Notes: generated by a model not told the origin, from the sequence alone. 64,000 nucleotides of DNA from Hymenobacter sp. 5317J-9 (GCF_022921075.1 NZ_CP095050.1:3782001-3846000), one strand, 5' to 3'. Positions 16,069-25,180 are shown, counted from the first letter of the stretch. A program made the numbers and translations.

Positions 16069-17466
16069 TTAGCTGATGGAGTCCAGAATCAGCACCCAGT
16101 CGTTGCCGTCCTTCTGCTCGCCGGGCGGGTTGAATTCCTGGGTGCCTTTATTCGGAAAGGTACCAATGGCCGTGGTTTTGCCATCGCGCGGACTGTACCA
16201 CGAAGCTTTCACTTTGGCGCCGGAAATCTTGCCCATGTTCACCTTCATATTTCGTCCGTTGTAGGTGTAAACGAAGGCGTAATTCTTGCCTCGCGTAGCC
16301 ATCAGGCGGTTGTACTTCTCCCCTGTTTCGCCCGCAATCAGCGACTGGTCCGGCACTCGCGCAAAGTAGTCGGGCCGCGAGAGCATCAGTTGCTTCAAAT
16401 ACTGCATCTGCCCCGAGCCGGGCGCGTGGATGGCCGACGACCACAGTTCCTTCGAACCATAAGCGCTGCCCTTGTCGAAGCTGCTGTGCATCTGCATCAC
16501 CGAGTTCTGCCCATAGGTGTAGCCGAACGCGCCCGCAAACACCGACCAGTAGCCGTAGCGGCGCACGTCGGCATCGGTCCAGCGGGGCTGGGTAATGTCG
16601 TGCAGGCCGTGCGGAATGCCTTCGTAGGAGGGCTCGCCGTCGAGGGAGGGCTTGGTGGGTTTCAGGGCGTAGTCTGCCTGCTGGTAGCGCCAGTTGTCCT
16701 GGCCGTAGTGGTTGGTTTCATTTTTCGACGTGTCCTGTTCGTAGCGGCGGTGGCCCGACTGGTACATGTTGAAATCCAGCCAGCTCGCATTATGAAACCA
16801 GTCCGACGACTGCGTGCGGCCCCGCGGATGGTAAGTTTCCAAATGGTTCGGGTCCACCGTTTTGAGCGTGGCGCCGATGGTGTTCCAGACCTTAAGCGAA
16901 TCGGAGCCGGCAATGTCGCCACCATTGAGCCAGATGATGTTGGGGCGGTTTTTATACCGCTCGGCCAGGAAAGTGGCGTATGTTTTGGCTTGCGACTGGT
17001 TCACCTTGCCGTTCTTCACGTTGGTCCCCCACACGGGCACCATGCCCATGTATAGGCCCTTTTTGGCGGCCAGGTCCACGATGTAGTCGACATGGTCCCA
17101 GTAGTCGTACTGGGCGGCGTCGGTGGGCGAGTTGCCGGGCGTGGTGAGCGGCCGGGCCACGTTGGCGTGTACCATGGCCGAGTCGCCGTAGACGTTGGCG
17201 ATGGGTACCTGGTGCAGCACCATTACCTGGATGACGTTGAAGCCTTTTTTGCGGCGGTCTTCGAGGTAGGTTTCGGCTTCCTCGCGCTTGAGCTTGCTGA
17301 AGAGTAGCCAGCCGGTATCGCCCAGCCAGAAAAACGGTTTGCCGCTGCCCGTCATCAGGTAGCGGCCATTGGGCGATACTTTGAGCGGGCCGGTGGTATT
17401 GGCAACTGGTGCAAAGGATACTAGTAGCAGCAAAAGCAGCGCAGAGAAGCGTGTTTTTATGGTCAT
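16069..17466 (-). CDS. GH140-like apiosidase (DUF4038 TIM barrel)
   Basis: A 465-residue exported protein. The ATG at 17464-17466 begins a clear signal peptide (MTIKTRFSALLLLLLVSFAP). The DUF4038 core is recognised by GKPFFWLGDTGWLLFSKLKR near residue 45, YLEDRRKKGFNVIQVM, NRPNIIWLNGGDIAG near 180 and KPSLDGEPSYEGIP near 270 (Asp and Glu candidates). A C-terminal beta-sandwich (VYTYNGRNMKVNM, VKASWYSPRDG) follows. GH140 enzymes release D-apiose from rhamnogalacturonan II; the founding example is in Bacteroides thetaiotaomicron. The link matters because genes fitting D-apionate catabolism (RuBisCO-like protein and DUF1537 kinase) lie at 46690-49271. GH43 follows 6 bp downstream. Confidence 0.88.
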   Translation of the reverse strand: MTIKTRFSALLLLLLVSFAPVANTTGPLKVSPNGRYLMTGSGKPFFWLGDTGWLLFSKLKREEAETYLEDRRKKGFNVIQVMVLHQVPIANVYGDSAMVHANVARPLTTPGNSPTDAAQYDYWDHVDYIVDLAAKKGLYMGMVPVWGTNVKNGKVNQSQAKTYATFLAERYKNRPNIIWLNGGDIAGSDSLKVWNTIGATLKTVDPNHLETYHPRGRTQSSDWFHNASWLDFNMYQSGHRRYEQDTSKNETNHYGQDNWRYQQADYALKPTKPSLDGEPSYEGIPHGLHDITQPRWTDADVRRYGYWSVFAGAFGYTYGQNSVMQMHSSFDKGSAYGSKELWSSAIHAPGSGQMQYLKQLMLSRPDYFARVPDQSLIAGETGEKYNRLMATRGKNYAFVYTYNGRNMKVNMGKISGAKVKASWYSPRDGKTTAIGTFPNKGTQEFNPPGEQKDGNDWVLILDSIS

Positions 17467-17499
17467 TCGGTTTCCAGTAAGCTCCCGGCCTAAGCAGAA

Positions 17500-17598
17500 G
17501 AACGTCATGCAGAGCGCAGCGAAGCATCTCGCGTGCAATGGTAAACAATCTGATTAGTGGCACACGCGAGATGCTTCGCTGCGCTCTGCATGACGTTC
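17500..17598. repeat. Family II palindromic repeat
   Basis: Full inverted repeat: GAACGTCATGCAGAGCGCAG at the left is mirrored by CTGCGCTCTGCATGACGTTC at the right, with a spacer of about 35 bp. It lies between PL1 and GH140. Confidence 0.92.
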
Positions 17599-17601
17599 AG
17601 T

Positions 17602-19263
17602 TTAAGACTTCACTTTGCCGGCATTGGGGCGCACGTTTTGCAGCGGCACCACGCTGTTCAGGTATTCCTCAATGTTGGCGTAGCCGTCTTTGTCGCGGTC
17701 CTGGGTGGCGTCGGCGGCATTTTTGGGGTTGAGGCCGTGGGCGGTTTCCCACTTGTCGGGCAGGCCGTCGTTGTCGGCGTCGGCGTAGGGCGTGCCTTTG
17801 TAGTCGGGGTAACCGCCTACCTGCGCGGGGTCGGTGATGATGCCATTTTTATATGAATCCTCCGGCAGGCGGCGCTTGATGTAAGGGCTTTTGGGCGTGG
17901 GCTGGGCGTTTTTGGCGTATGTGATTTTGCCGGTGCGTACGTCCTCCACAATGCGCGCATCCACGGCGTCGCGCCGGGGCAGGGTGCAGCCCACGTTGGC
18001 CAGCACGTACTGGTAGGCCTCCTGGGCGGGCAGCACCGTGTTCATGTTGGGCAGCGTGAACGGCTTGTCGGTCCGGATTTCGGCCACGGTTTTCGCCGCG
18101 TCGGGTTGGTCCTCCACCTGCACGCCACCAGCCCAGTTGTCCTGGGTCACTTTGTCGTTGCCAGCCACCACGTTGCCGGCCACGTAGGCTTTACCGAAGA
18201 GGTTCTTGGCATCCTTGTCGCGGCCCGATTCGGGCTTGAGAATGCGGTAAGCAATAGGCTTGTCGGCGGGCGTGACGGGGCCGGGCTTGTAGTAGTTGTT
18301 CACGAAGTTGTACTCCGAGTGGTTGTCGCCGCCGTCGGCCGAGCGGTTCCACCAGTTGAACACCACGTTGTTGGCGAAGTTGAAGTCGCCGTACATGCCC
18401 ACCGAGGGGTTGCGGGCAATGTTGTTGGCCCACAGGTTGCGGGTAAACAGGCTATTCAGTCCCCCGATGGTACTGCCGAAGGCGTGGTTGTAAGTATCCA
18501 AACCCTCCGAGAAGATGGAGTTCTGAATGGTCACGTTCACGGTAGGCAGTTTATCAGCCTTGCCGGTTTCGGGGTTGTGGTACACGTGGCGGTAGATGGA
18601 CATGTTCTCATCCAGGCCCCAGGAAGCCGACACGTGGTCGATGATGATGTTGCCCACCGGGTTGCCGCCCAAGCCGTCGTCGCGCCGGGCCACCTCCGTG
18701 GCGCCGCGGCGGAAGCGCAGGTAGCGCACCACCACGTCGTGGGTGTTAATCCAGATTGACTCGCCGGCCACGCAAATACCATCACCGGGAGCGGTTTGCC
18801 CCGCAATGGTGACGTAGGGCGCCCGGATAATAATGGGGCTTTGCAGGCGGATGATGCCGGCCACGTTGAACACGATGATGCGCGCGCCGCCCTGCTCCAG
18901 GGCTTCGCGCAGGGTGCCGGGGCCGCGGTCAGCCAGGCTCTTCACTACGTACACCTTGCCGCCCTGCCCGCCGAATACGTAGGCGCCTCCACCCTCCGCG
19001 CCGGGAAACGCCAGCCGTTTCGACTGCGGCAAGTCCGACGGCTTGGCTGCCCAAGGGACGTAGGGCTTGCCGGCCTTGGCTTCGGCCTGAATGATGGGCT
19101 GGGCCTTCTGCCAGGCTTCTTCCGAGCGTTTTTCTTCTTCAGCTAGCGCGGCATCAGCTTTGGCCTGCACCTCCGGCGGAATGGTGGGGTACTGGGCGCG
19201 GGCAGCGGGCGCGGCGCAGGCAGAAGCGAAAAGGACGGCGAGTAAGGCGCGGCGGTGGTTCAT
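17602..19263 (-). CDS. PL1-like pectate lyase with C-terminal calcium-repeat tail
   Basis: A 553-residue secreted right-handed beta-helix enzyme (signal peptide ending AARAQ) that cleaves polygalacturonan by beta-elimination. Family 1 features are AEGGGAYVFGGQGGKVYVVK near residue 90, ADRGPGTLREALEQGGARII, TIAGQTAPGDGICVAGE near 150 and IIIDHVSASWGLDENMSIYR near 205. The tail has an EF-hand/thrombospondin-like calcium stretch, DADNDGLPDKWETAHGLNP then DRDKDGYANIEEYLNS. It is a close paralogue of the plus-strand gene at 39101-40732, which shares the domain order. Products would feed the GH105 enzyme. Confidence 0.92.
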   Translation of the reverse strand: MNHRRALLAVLFASACAAPAARAQYPTIPPEVQAKADAALAEEEKRSEEAWQKAQPIIQAEAKAGKPYVPWAAKPSDLPQSKRLAFPGAEGGGAYVFGGQGGKVYVVKSLADRGPGTLREALEQGGARIIVFNVAGIIRLQSPIIIRAPYVTIAGQTAPGDGICVAGESIWINTHDVVVRYLRFRRGATEVARRDDGLGGNPVGNIIIDHVSASWGLDENMSIYRHVYHNPETGKADKLPTVNVTIQNSIFSEGLDTYNHAFGSTIGGLNSLFTRNLWANNIARNPSVGMYGDFNFANNVVFNWWNRSADGGDNHSEYNFVNNYYKPGPVTPADKPIAYRILKPESGRDKDAKNLFGKAYVAGNVVAGNDKVTQDNWAGGVQVEDQPDAAKTVAEIRTDKPFTLPNMNTVLPAQEAYQYVLANVGCTLPRRDAVDARIVEDVRTGKITYAKNAQPTPKSPYIKRRLPEDSYKNGIITDPAQVGGYPDYKGTPYADADNDGLPDKWETAHGLNPKNAADATQDRDKDGYANIEEYLNSVVPLQNVRPNAGKVKS

Positions 19264-19356
19264 GAGTTTGTTTTCGGAGAGTTGTTTTCAGGGCGCTGCA
19301 CGTAGCAGCTGGGTACATGGCCCATCGAGCCAGCCCACGCCCGATGCGGACAGCGC

Positions 19357-21150
19357 TTAGTTGGAGGCAGCTACCCAGTCGGCGGACAATACCCTGGCTT
19401 CGGCCAGCTTGGTCACGCCTTGCACGTCGCCGCAGAAATGCACTTCCACGCCCAGCTCGGCCAGGGCCGCGGCCTTGATGCGGCAGAGCTGGTGAGCTTT
19501 GGCCTCATAAGGCGCATACACCACCTGAATGTGGTTGGCTTTATGGCGGGCCATCATCTGGTTGCGGCTCACGCCGCGCAGCACGGCGTGCATGATGGGC
19601 CACTCGGGGGTGGTGAGCTTCCAGCGGCGCTGCGTTTCGGCGGCGGGCAGGGCCACGGCTTCGCCCACGCCCAGGTCGCAGTGCAGCTTGCCGTCCATTA
19701 CGTACACGCGGCTCCACACCAGCGAGCCGGGCCGGCTCACGCCTTTCACGCTGCCCCCGCCCAGGCGGAAGTACATGGGCGGCTGCCGCTCACTCGTGGT
19801 GCCCTTGTAGCCGTCCACGAAGTGTGCGGGCGGCGCGGCGCCCGAAATCAGAAACACCCACACAAACTCTTCGCCGTCGCCGGTGTCGAAGGCCTGACCC
19901 CAGCGCAGGTCGTGCAGCGTGGTTTCGCCGGGCAGTCCCAGCTCGTTCCAGAGGCGGTAGGTGAGCAGGGCGTCGAGGCCGGCGCATTCGTCTACTTCGT
20001 TGAAGTGCGGCAGGGCCTGGCCGGCGTACAACTCCTCGCCGGTTTCGGCGGAGAAAACGGGCGGCCGGTCGGTGTTATTCAAGAGCCCTTCGGCCAGGTC
20101 GCTGGCCACGGTCAGGTCCTTCAGGCCCTGCTGGTACTGAATGCCGATGGTGTCGCAGCCGAACTCGGCCGCAATGCGCACGGCCGCAATGTACATTTTG
20201 CACTGCTCCAGCGTCTGGGCCTGGGTGAGCTGGGTGGCCTCGTTGCTGCCCCAGCTGAACTTCATGCCGCGGGCCAGCAGCCAGTCGAGCACGCCCTGGG
20301 CGTCGGCAGCGCTCACGGTGCGCATGGCCGCATACAGCGAAGCCTGGCTCAGGCGCTCTTTGAACACGCCGGTGGCGTGCAGCAGCTCATCGGGCACAAT
20401 GGCGTTGTACATGCCCATGCAGCCCTCGTCGAACACGCCCATGATGGCCTTGTGCTGCCGGAAGCGCTGGCCAAACGCGCGGCCGGTTTCCTCCTCGGCG
20501 TCCGGCACCGTGGCGTTGTCGAAGCTTAGAACGTGGCGCTCGTCCTGCACGATGGTGCCGTAAGACAGCCAATGCTGCAGGCTGTTTTCAAAAAACTCGT
20601 CGGTAAAATCCTCGCTCCACAGCGAGCTGTACGGTACGCCGGCTTTGGTGAGGCAGCCGTTCAAATTCAGCATGCCCACCAGGCCGGGCCAGGTGCCGCT
20701 CCAGTTGGCCACCGTGAGAATGGGCCCCTGGTGGGTGGTGAGGCCCGCCAGCACGTGGTGCGAGTACTGCCACACGCTCTCGGCCACGATGAGCGGCTGC
20801 CGGGGGTCGAGGTGGCGAAACACGTCCATGCCCATGCGCTGCGAGTCGATGAAGCCGTGCTGCTTCACGGGGTCGTAGGCGTGGGCGCGCTTCACCGTCC
20901 AGCCCTGGCGGGCCAGGGCGGCGGCAAGGCTTTTTTCCATGGCCAGCTGGGCGGCCCAGCAGTTTTGGTTGGCGGCGAGGCGCAGGTCGCCGCTGGCGAG
21001 TAAGAGTACTTCTTTGGTGGGAAAAGTGGCCACGGCGTGCGGAGGCTTGCTGAGTGAATCGCCTCCTGCCGGGCAGCCCGGAAGCGGACCAGTCGGGCAG
21101 GAATTGGCTTGAAAAAGTAGAAAATGCGGGCTAGACAAATTTGCTAGCAT
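19357..21150 (-). CDS. L-fucose-isomerase-like protein
   Basis: A cytosolic protein of 597 residues from the ATG at 21148-21150. The first 39 residues (MLANLSSPHFLLFQANSCPT...) look unlike the family, and a GTG at 21031-21033 giving 558 residues is a credible alternative. The body resembles the fucose/arabinose isomerase fold: LLLASGDLRLAANQNCWAAQ, ILTVANWSGTWPGLVGMLNL near 170, IMGVFDEGCMGMYNAIVPDE near 250 (Glu/Asp candidate metal ligands), GCDTIGIQYQQGLKDL near 335 and IMHAVLRGVSRNQMMARHKA near the end. It would interconvert an aldose and ketose, with L-fucose, D-arabinose or a related pectic sugar possible. The site B 13-mer lies directly upstream. Confidence 0.8.
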   Translation of the reverse strand: MLANLSSPHFLLFQANSCPTGPLPGCPAGGDSLSKPPHAVATFPTKEVLLLASGDLRLAANQNCWAAQLAMEKSLAAALARQGWTVKRAHAYDPVKQHGFIDSQRMGMDVFRHLDPRQPLIVAESVWQYSHHVLAGLTTHQGPILTVANWSGTWPGLVGMLNLNGCLTKAGVPYSSLWSEDFTDEFFENSLQHWLSYGTIVQDERHVLSFDNATVPDAEEETGRAFGQRFRQHKAIMGVFDEGCMGMYNAIVPDELLHATGVFKERLSQASLYAAMRTVSAADAQGVLDWLLARGMKFSWGSNEATQLTQAQTLEQCKMYIAAVRIAAEFGCDTIGIQYQQGLKDLTVASDLAEGLLNNTDRPPVFSAETGEELYAGQALPHFNEVDECAGLDALLTYRLWNELGLPGETTLHDLRWGQAFDTGDGEEFVWVFLISGAAPPAHFVDGYKGTTSERQPPMYFRLGGGSVKGVSRPGSLVWSRVYVMDGKLHCDLGVGEAVALPAAETQRRWKLTTPEWPIMHAVLRGVSRNQMMARHKANHIQVVYAPYEAKAHQLCRIKAAALAELGVEVHFCGDVQGVTKLAEARVLSADWVAASN

Positions 21151-21528
21151 ATCGGCGCGGGCCCCTACCGCTTCTTGCCTACTTAGTGTAGGATGTTAGC
21201 ATCGGGGCCACGGGCGGGCCGTTTGCCGCGTTTTTCTGCGGCAGTCTCGGGCAGCGGTGGTGCCTGCGTCGCTTTGTGCCCAGGAATGCCGGAGCAGGCA
21301 GGTACAGGAGAGTTGGCCTTTTTAGAGCGGATAAATTAGTGACTACTTACCAACCGCAGCGGCTTCGGATTATGCCGTTTTATCTTCTGCAATCGGCAGG
21401 ATAATATCCTAGAGAAGTCCGCCCGTCTGGCATCTTCTTACCACCTCTGCAAGCGTATCCGGCGGCTTCACTTCGGATTCGACCAGCCATTCGTTTCCCC
21501 GTCAATTCCCACCATTTTCCTGCTCCTT
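21151..21528. promoter_or_regulatory. divergent regulatory region between isomerase and araC-type genes
   Basis: A 378-bp gene-free gap between oppositely transcribed genes. It holds site B (21189-21202), a second ATGCTA at 21145-21150 and a short perfect palindrome AGGATAATATCCT (21398-21410) upstream of the AraC-type gene. No credible small gene or RNA was seen in it. Confidence 0.55.
21189..21202 (-). promoter_or_regulatory. shared 13-mer site upstream of isomerase (site B)
   Basis: TAGGATGTTAGCA(T) on the plus strand; in gene orientation GATGCTAACATCCTACAC. At the same 23-bp spacing as at 39007-39044, a degenerate second box (AAGCGGTAGG) followed by GGCC can be aligned. GATG-N4-CATC forms an inverted repeat here. 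Confidence 0.55.
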
Positions 21529-22425
21529 ATGAAAGCCCATTTTCACAAAGTCCCGGTTGCTCCCCAGAGCTCGTTCAGCGTCCGCCACGACCAGAAGCCG
21601 AACTTCGGCACCGTGTGGCACTATCATCCGGAGCTGGAGCTGCACTATGTTATTAAGGGCGAGGGCGTGCGCCTGATGGGCGACAACATCAGTAATTTCT
21701 CGTCGGGCGAAATCGTGCTGCTGGGCGCCAACCTGCCCCACACTTGGCGCTGCAACGAAGAGTACTTCCAGGGCAACCCGGAGAAGGAAGTAGAGGCCAT
21801 CGTCATCCAGTTTTTGCCCGAGTGCCTGGGCCGCTACCTCTTCGGCCTGCCCGAGGCCTACCTCATTCCCAAGCTGTTTGAGAAAGCCAAGAGCGGCCTG
21901 CTCATCACCGGCAAGGCCAAGGCCAAGCTGGCCCCGCTCATGCGCCAGGCCGTGCACGCCACCGACCTCGACCGCATCATCATCTTCCTCTCCATCCTGA
22001 AAATCCTCTCCGAAACCGCGGAGGTGAAGACCATTGCCTCGGAGCACCACGCCTTCAAGCAGAGCAACGAGTCGGACGTGCAGCGCATCAACAAGGTGTG
22101 CAACTACACGCTGTCGAACTACAAAAAGGAAATCACGCTCGACGAAATTGCTTCCATCAGCAACCTCAGCGTCACCTCGTTCTGCCGCTACTTTAAGCTG
22201 ATTACCAAAAAGACGTACTACGACTTCCTCATCGAAATCCGCATCAGCCAGGCCTGCCGCCAGCTTATTGAGGACAAGTTGCCGACGGAGGTCATCTGCT
22301 TCGAATGCGGCTTCAACAACGTGTCGAATTTCTACCGTCACTTCAAGAAAATCACGAAGATGACGCCGCTGGAGTACAAGAAAAAGTACCTGCACAGCCA
22401 CAAGGAGCTGGCCATGGCGGCGTAG
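21529..22425 (+). CDS. AraC-family transcriptional regulator with N-terminal cupin sensor
   Basis: A 298-residue cytosolic regulator. Residues 20-150 form a cupin-type ligand-binding domain (TVWHYHPELELHYVIKGEG, SGEIVLLGANLPHTW). Residues about 185-290 form the two helix-turn-helix motifs of AraC proteins (ITLDEIASISNLSVTSFCRY and ICFECGFNNVSNFYRHFKKI, followed by TPLEYKK). It is the only AraC-type gene in the window and stands alone, divergent from the isomerase. Direct repeats spaced 21 bp at 25268-25297 and 38690-38719, abutting -7-like boxes, look like sites for such an activator. The inducer is probably a monosaccharide released from pectin; that is inference. Confidence 0.93.
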   Translation: MKAHFHKVPVAPQSSFSVRHDQKPNFGTVWHYHPELELHYVIKGEGVRLMGDNISNFSSGEIVLLGANLPHTWRCNEEYFQGNPEKEVEAIVIQFLPECLGRYLFGLPEAYLIPKLFEKAKSGLLITGKAKAKLAPLMRQAVHATDLDRIIIFLSILKILSETAEVKTIASEHHAFKQSNESDVQRINKVCNYTLSNYKKEITLDEIASISNLSVTSFCRYFKLITKKTYYDFLIEIRISQACRQLIEDKLPTEVICFECGFNNVSNFYRHFKKITKMTPLEYKKKYLHSHKELAMAA

Positions 22426-22428
22426 GGC

Positions 22429-22465
22429 TGTAGCGTGGACTCTGCGAGTTCGCGCAAGCTAGAAC
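22429..22465. repeat. Family IV repeat, single arm
   Basis: TGTAGCGTGGACTCTGCGAG matches one arm of the palindrome at 46600-46678. It follows the AraC-type stop codon and precedes a family II element. Confidence 0.7.
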
Positions 22466-22477
22466 GAGACGAAAAGG

Positions 22478-22565
22478 ACGTCATGCAGAGCGCCAGCGAA
22501 GCATCTCGCCTGTGATAGTAACTTACTACTGCACGCGAGATGCTTCGCTGGCGCTCTGCATGACG
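22478..22565. repeat. Family II palindromic repeat
   Basis: Full inverted repeat with GACGTCATGCAGAGCGCCAG mirrored by CTGGCGCTCTGCATGACG. It separates the convergent AraC-type gene and aldolase gene and could serve as a bidirectional terminator. Confidence 0.92.
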
Positions 22566-22592
22566 GGCTGGTTTTAGCCCCTGTAGCGTCAG

Positions 22593-23519
22593 CTACGCCA
22601 CCAGCTCTAACTGGCGGCTCAGCACGCTGTAATCACCATACAGCGCTTCCACGCCGGCGCGGATGGTGCTGGTGAAATTGCCCACTTTGCGGCGGGTGAA
22701 GGTGGAAATGTCTACGCCGCGCTGCTTAAGCGAGTACTTGGCCACGGTGGGGTACACGTCGTGCATCACGCCCATGTTCTTGATGAAAAACTCCTGCACT
22801 TCGTCGACTTCGGCACACAGGCTGGCGTTGTCGTAATTGCGGCACAGCCACACGATAAGCTCGGGGAAGAAATTGCCCTGAATGCACGAGAGCCCGGCCG
22901 CCCCGGCGCGCAGGCTTTGCACGGCGTGGCCCATGTAGGCATCGTAGAGGCCAAAGGGGTGGCCCTGCGTGGCGGCCAGCTTGGCTTGAATCTGCTCGAT
23001 GTCGAGGCAGGTGTCTTTGTGGTATGTCACACGGCCGGTGCTCACGAACTGGCCCAGCTGCTCGGCCGATAGCACGCGCTTGTAGGGCTCGGGGCACTCG
23101 TAGAAGCCCAGCGGCACGCCCGCCGTCGAGTCCAGCAGGCGGTGAAACCGCTCGTTGAACACCGCGTCAGGCTCGTCCTGCCGGGCCAGCAGGCCCGTGA
23201 TGACGATGACGGCCTCGGTGCCGGCTTCGTACACCTGTTTCACAAAATCGGCCTGCTCGGCGAGGGGGCCGGCGAAGGTGCCGGTGGCCACCACGGGCAC
23301 TTCGCCCGCGGCCACGTCCACGATGTGGCGGATGCTTTGCAGGCGCTCCTGGGCGCTGAGCTCAAACATCTCGCTGGACAGGCAATTGGCGAATAAACCG
23401 GCCGCGCCGGCCTTTAAGTACATCTCAGTCAGGCGGGTAAGGGCCGGATAATCGATTTGCCCATCGTTCTGAAAAGGCATGAGCATGACCGGGATAAATC
23501 CCTTCGTAGAGTGTTGCAT
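22593..23519 (-). CDS. DapA/NanA-superfamily aldolase (2-keto-3-deoxy-acid aldolase-like)
   Basis: A 308-residue cytosolic TIM-barrel lyase of the dihydrodipicolinate synthase/N-acetylneuraminate lyase family. The Schiff-base lysine is the K of VTYHKDTC near residue 168, and the upstream Tyr of GFYECPEPYKR near residue 140 matches the family catalytic Tyr. The pyruvate-binding GTGFAGP-like segment is present as VVATGTFAGPLAEQ. DapA itself is unlikely because it sits 65 bp downstream of a sugar-type symporter in a pectin locus. A role in splitting a 2-keto-3-deoxy sugar acid into pyruvate and an aldehyde is the best inference; Kdo/Dha of RG-II or deoxy-ketorhamnonate are candidate substrates. 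Confidence 0.85.
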   Translation of the reverse strand: MQHSTKGFIPVMLMPFQNDGQIDYPALTRLTEMYLKAGAAGLFANCLSSEMFELSAQERLQSIRHIVDVAAGEVPVVATGTFAGPLAEQADFVKQVYEAGTEAVIVITGLLARQDEPDAVFNERFHRLLDSTAGVPLGFYECPEPYKRVLSAEQLGQFVSTGRVTYHKDTCLDIEQIQAKLAATQGHPFGLYDAYMGHAVQSLRAGAAGLSCIQGNFFPELIVWLCRNYDNASLCAEVDEVQEFFIKNMGVMHDVYPTVAKYSLKQRGVDISTFTRRKVGNFTSTIRAGVEALYGDYSVLSRQLELVA

Positions 23520-23584
23520 AGCAATAAGGAGCTAGGGTTGCGGGGCCGCGAATAGGCGGTTCAGGGGTAGAAAAGGCGGGCCGG

Positions 23585-25180
23585 CTAATGCACGGACTGT
23601 TTGATTTCTTCGGGAGCGAGGGGCACGACGCGGCTGTGGCGGAAGCGGGTGAGCAGCAGCCCCAGCAGGAAAATGGTGAGCGTGCCCACCACAATCACCA
23701 TGCTCTGGTGCAACGGGTTGCGCAGGGCCGCCATCGACTCGGGCAGCTGGGGCGAGAGCGTGAGCCAGACGATGACCAGCACGCCGATGATGGTGGCCGT
23801 GAGGGCTTCGGCGTTGCGCGTCTGCCGGCTGATGATGCCGAGTAGAAACAGGCCCAGCATGCCGGCCGCGAAAATGCCCGACAGCTGCCACCACACGTCG
23901 AGCACGCTTTTCACGCCTATCATGGCGATGCCGACGCCCATGCCCAGCAGGCCCACCGCCACCGTGCCCACGTGCAGCGCGCGCATGGTTTGCTTCACGT
24001 TGAGGTTGGCTTTGAAATACCGCTCGTAGATGTCGACGGTGAACACCGTGGCCGAGGCGTTCATGCCCGAGCTGATGGTGCTCATGGCCGCCGACAGAAT
24101 GGCCGACACGATGAGGCCCACAAAGCCGGGCGGAATTTTGGTCACCATGAAATGCGGCATCACCTTGTCGCCGTAGTCGGCGGGCTGCAGGGCGGCGGCA
24201 GCTTGCGCCAGCTGGGCGGCCGTGGCCGTGAGGGGCAGCTTTTCGGCGGCTACTTTCAGCTTCACGGCCTCAATCAGCTCGGGGTGCACCTGGTAGTAGG
24301 CAAACAGCGCCGAGCCGATGACGAAGAAGAGCAGCGAGGCCGGCACGTAAATCAGCACGCAGAGCCAGATGGACTTGGCCGCCTGCTTGGCTGAAGTAGC
24401 GGTGTGGTAGCGCTGCACGTAGTTCTGGTCGACCCCAAAGTTGTTGAGGTTGATGAAGAACCCGTAGAGCAGCACCACCCAGAACGTGGACGTAGTGAAA
24501 TCGGGCGAGAAGCCGCCCAGGCTGAACTTGTGCTGCGCCTGCCCAATGGCCACGATGTTGGAGAAGCCGCCCGGCATGTTGGTCACTATCAGATACAGAA
24601 TGAGCAGGGCGCCGAAGGTCTTCACCACGCCCTGCACCACTTCGGTCCAGATAACGGCCTCGATGCCCCCCATTACCGTGTACACGATGATGCAGCTGCC
24701 CGTGACGAGCATTATCATCTCCATCGAGAAGCCCGTGAGGGCCTGCAGCGTGAGGGCAATGCCGAAGAAGATGGAGCCGATGCGGGCCAGCTGCGTGAGC
24801 AGGAAGCAGGCCACGGCGTAGGTGCGCGCCCAGCTCCCGAAGCGGTGCTCCAGGTGCGTATAAGCCGATATTTCGCCGGTGCTACGGTAAAATGGTACAA
24901 AGTAGCGCGTGGCCACCCAGGCCGCCAGCGGCATCGAAATGCTGAAAACGAAGGCGTTCCAGTTGGTGCCAAACGCCTTGCCGGGTACGCCCAAAAACGT
25001 ATTGCTACTCAAGAAAGTAGCGTAAATAGACATACCAATGGCCCAGCCGGGTATCAGGCCGGAGGCGCTGGAATACTGCTCGGCATTCAGGTTTTTACGG
25101 GAAAACCAGGCCCCCACGGCAATCATGGCCGCCAGGTAGAGGGCGATGATGACCAGGTCAAGAACTCGCAAATTGCTCAT
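23585..25180 (-). CDS. sodium:solute symporter (SSS family)
   Basis: A 531-residue inner-membrane transporter with about 13 hydrophobic segments. SSS marks are VIALYLAAMIAVGAWFSRKN at the N-terminus, GWAIGMSIYATFLSSNTFLG near residue 45 and GGIEAVIWTEVVQGVVKTFG near residue 170. ILSAAMSTISSGMNASATVF near residue 355 forms the sodium-site helix with its run of Ser. It presumably imports a monosaccharide or sugar acid for the adjacent aldolase (65-bp gap). A promoter-like region with ATGCTA/ATGGTATAC direct repeats and TAAATTTG (-7) lies at 25239-25297, about 60-115 bp upstream of the start codon, and may be the AraC target. Confidence 0.92.
   Translation of the reverse strand: MSNLRVLDLVIIALYLAAMIAVGAWFSRKNLNAEQYSSASGLIPGWAIGMSIYATFLSSNTFLGVPGKAFGTNWNAFVFSISMPLAAWVATRYFVPFYRSTGEISAYTHLEHRFGSWARTYAVACFLLTQLARIGSIFFGIALTLQALTGFSMEMIMLVTGSCIIVYTVMGGIEAVIWTEVVQGVVKTFGALLILYLIVTNMPGGFSNIVAIGQAQHKFSLGGFSPDFTTSTFWVVLLYGFFINLNNFGVDQNYVQRYHTATSAKQAAKSIWLCVLIYVPASLLFFVIGSALFAYYQVHPELIEAVKLKVAAEKLPLTATAAQLAQAAAALQPADYGDKVMPHFMVTKIPPGFVGLIVSAILSAAMSTISSGMNASATVFTVDIYERYFKANLNVKQTMRALHVGTVAVGLLGMGVGIAMIGVKSVLDVWWQLSGIFAAGMLGLFLLGIISRQTRNAEALTATIIGVLVIVWLTLSPQLPESMAALRNPLHQSMVIVVGTLTIFLLGLLLTRFRHSRVVPLAPEEIKQSVH

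Noticed and set aside
15196..17055. 619-codon plus-strand ORF opposite GH43 and GH140
   Set aside because: It spans two real genes and their junction; no protein family is recognisable.
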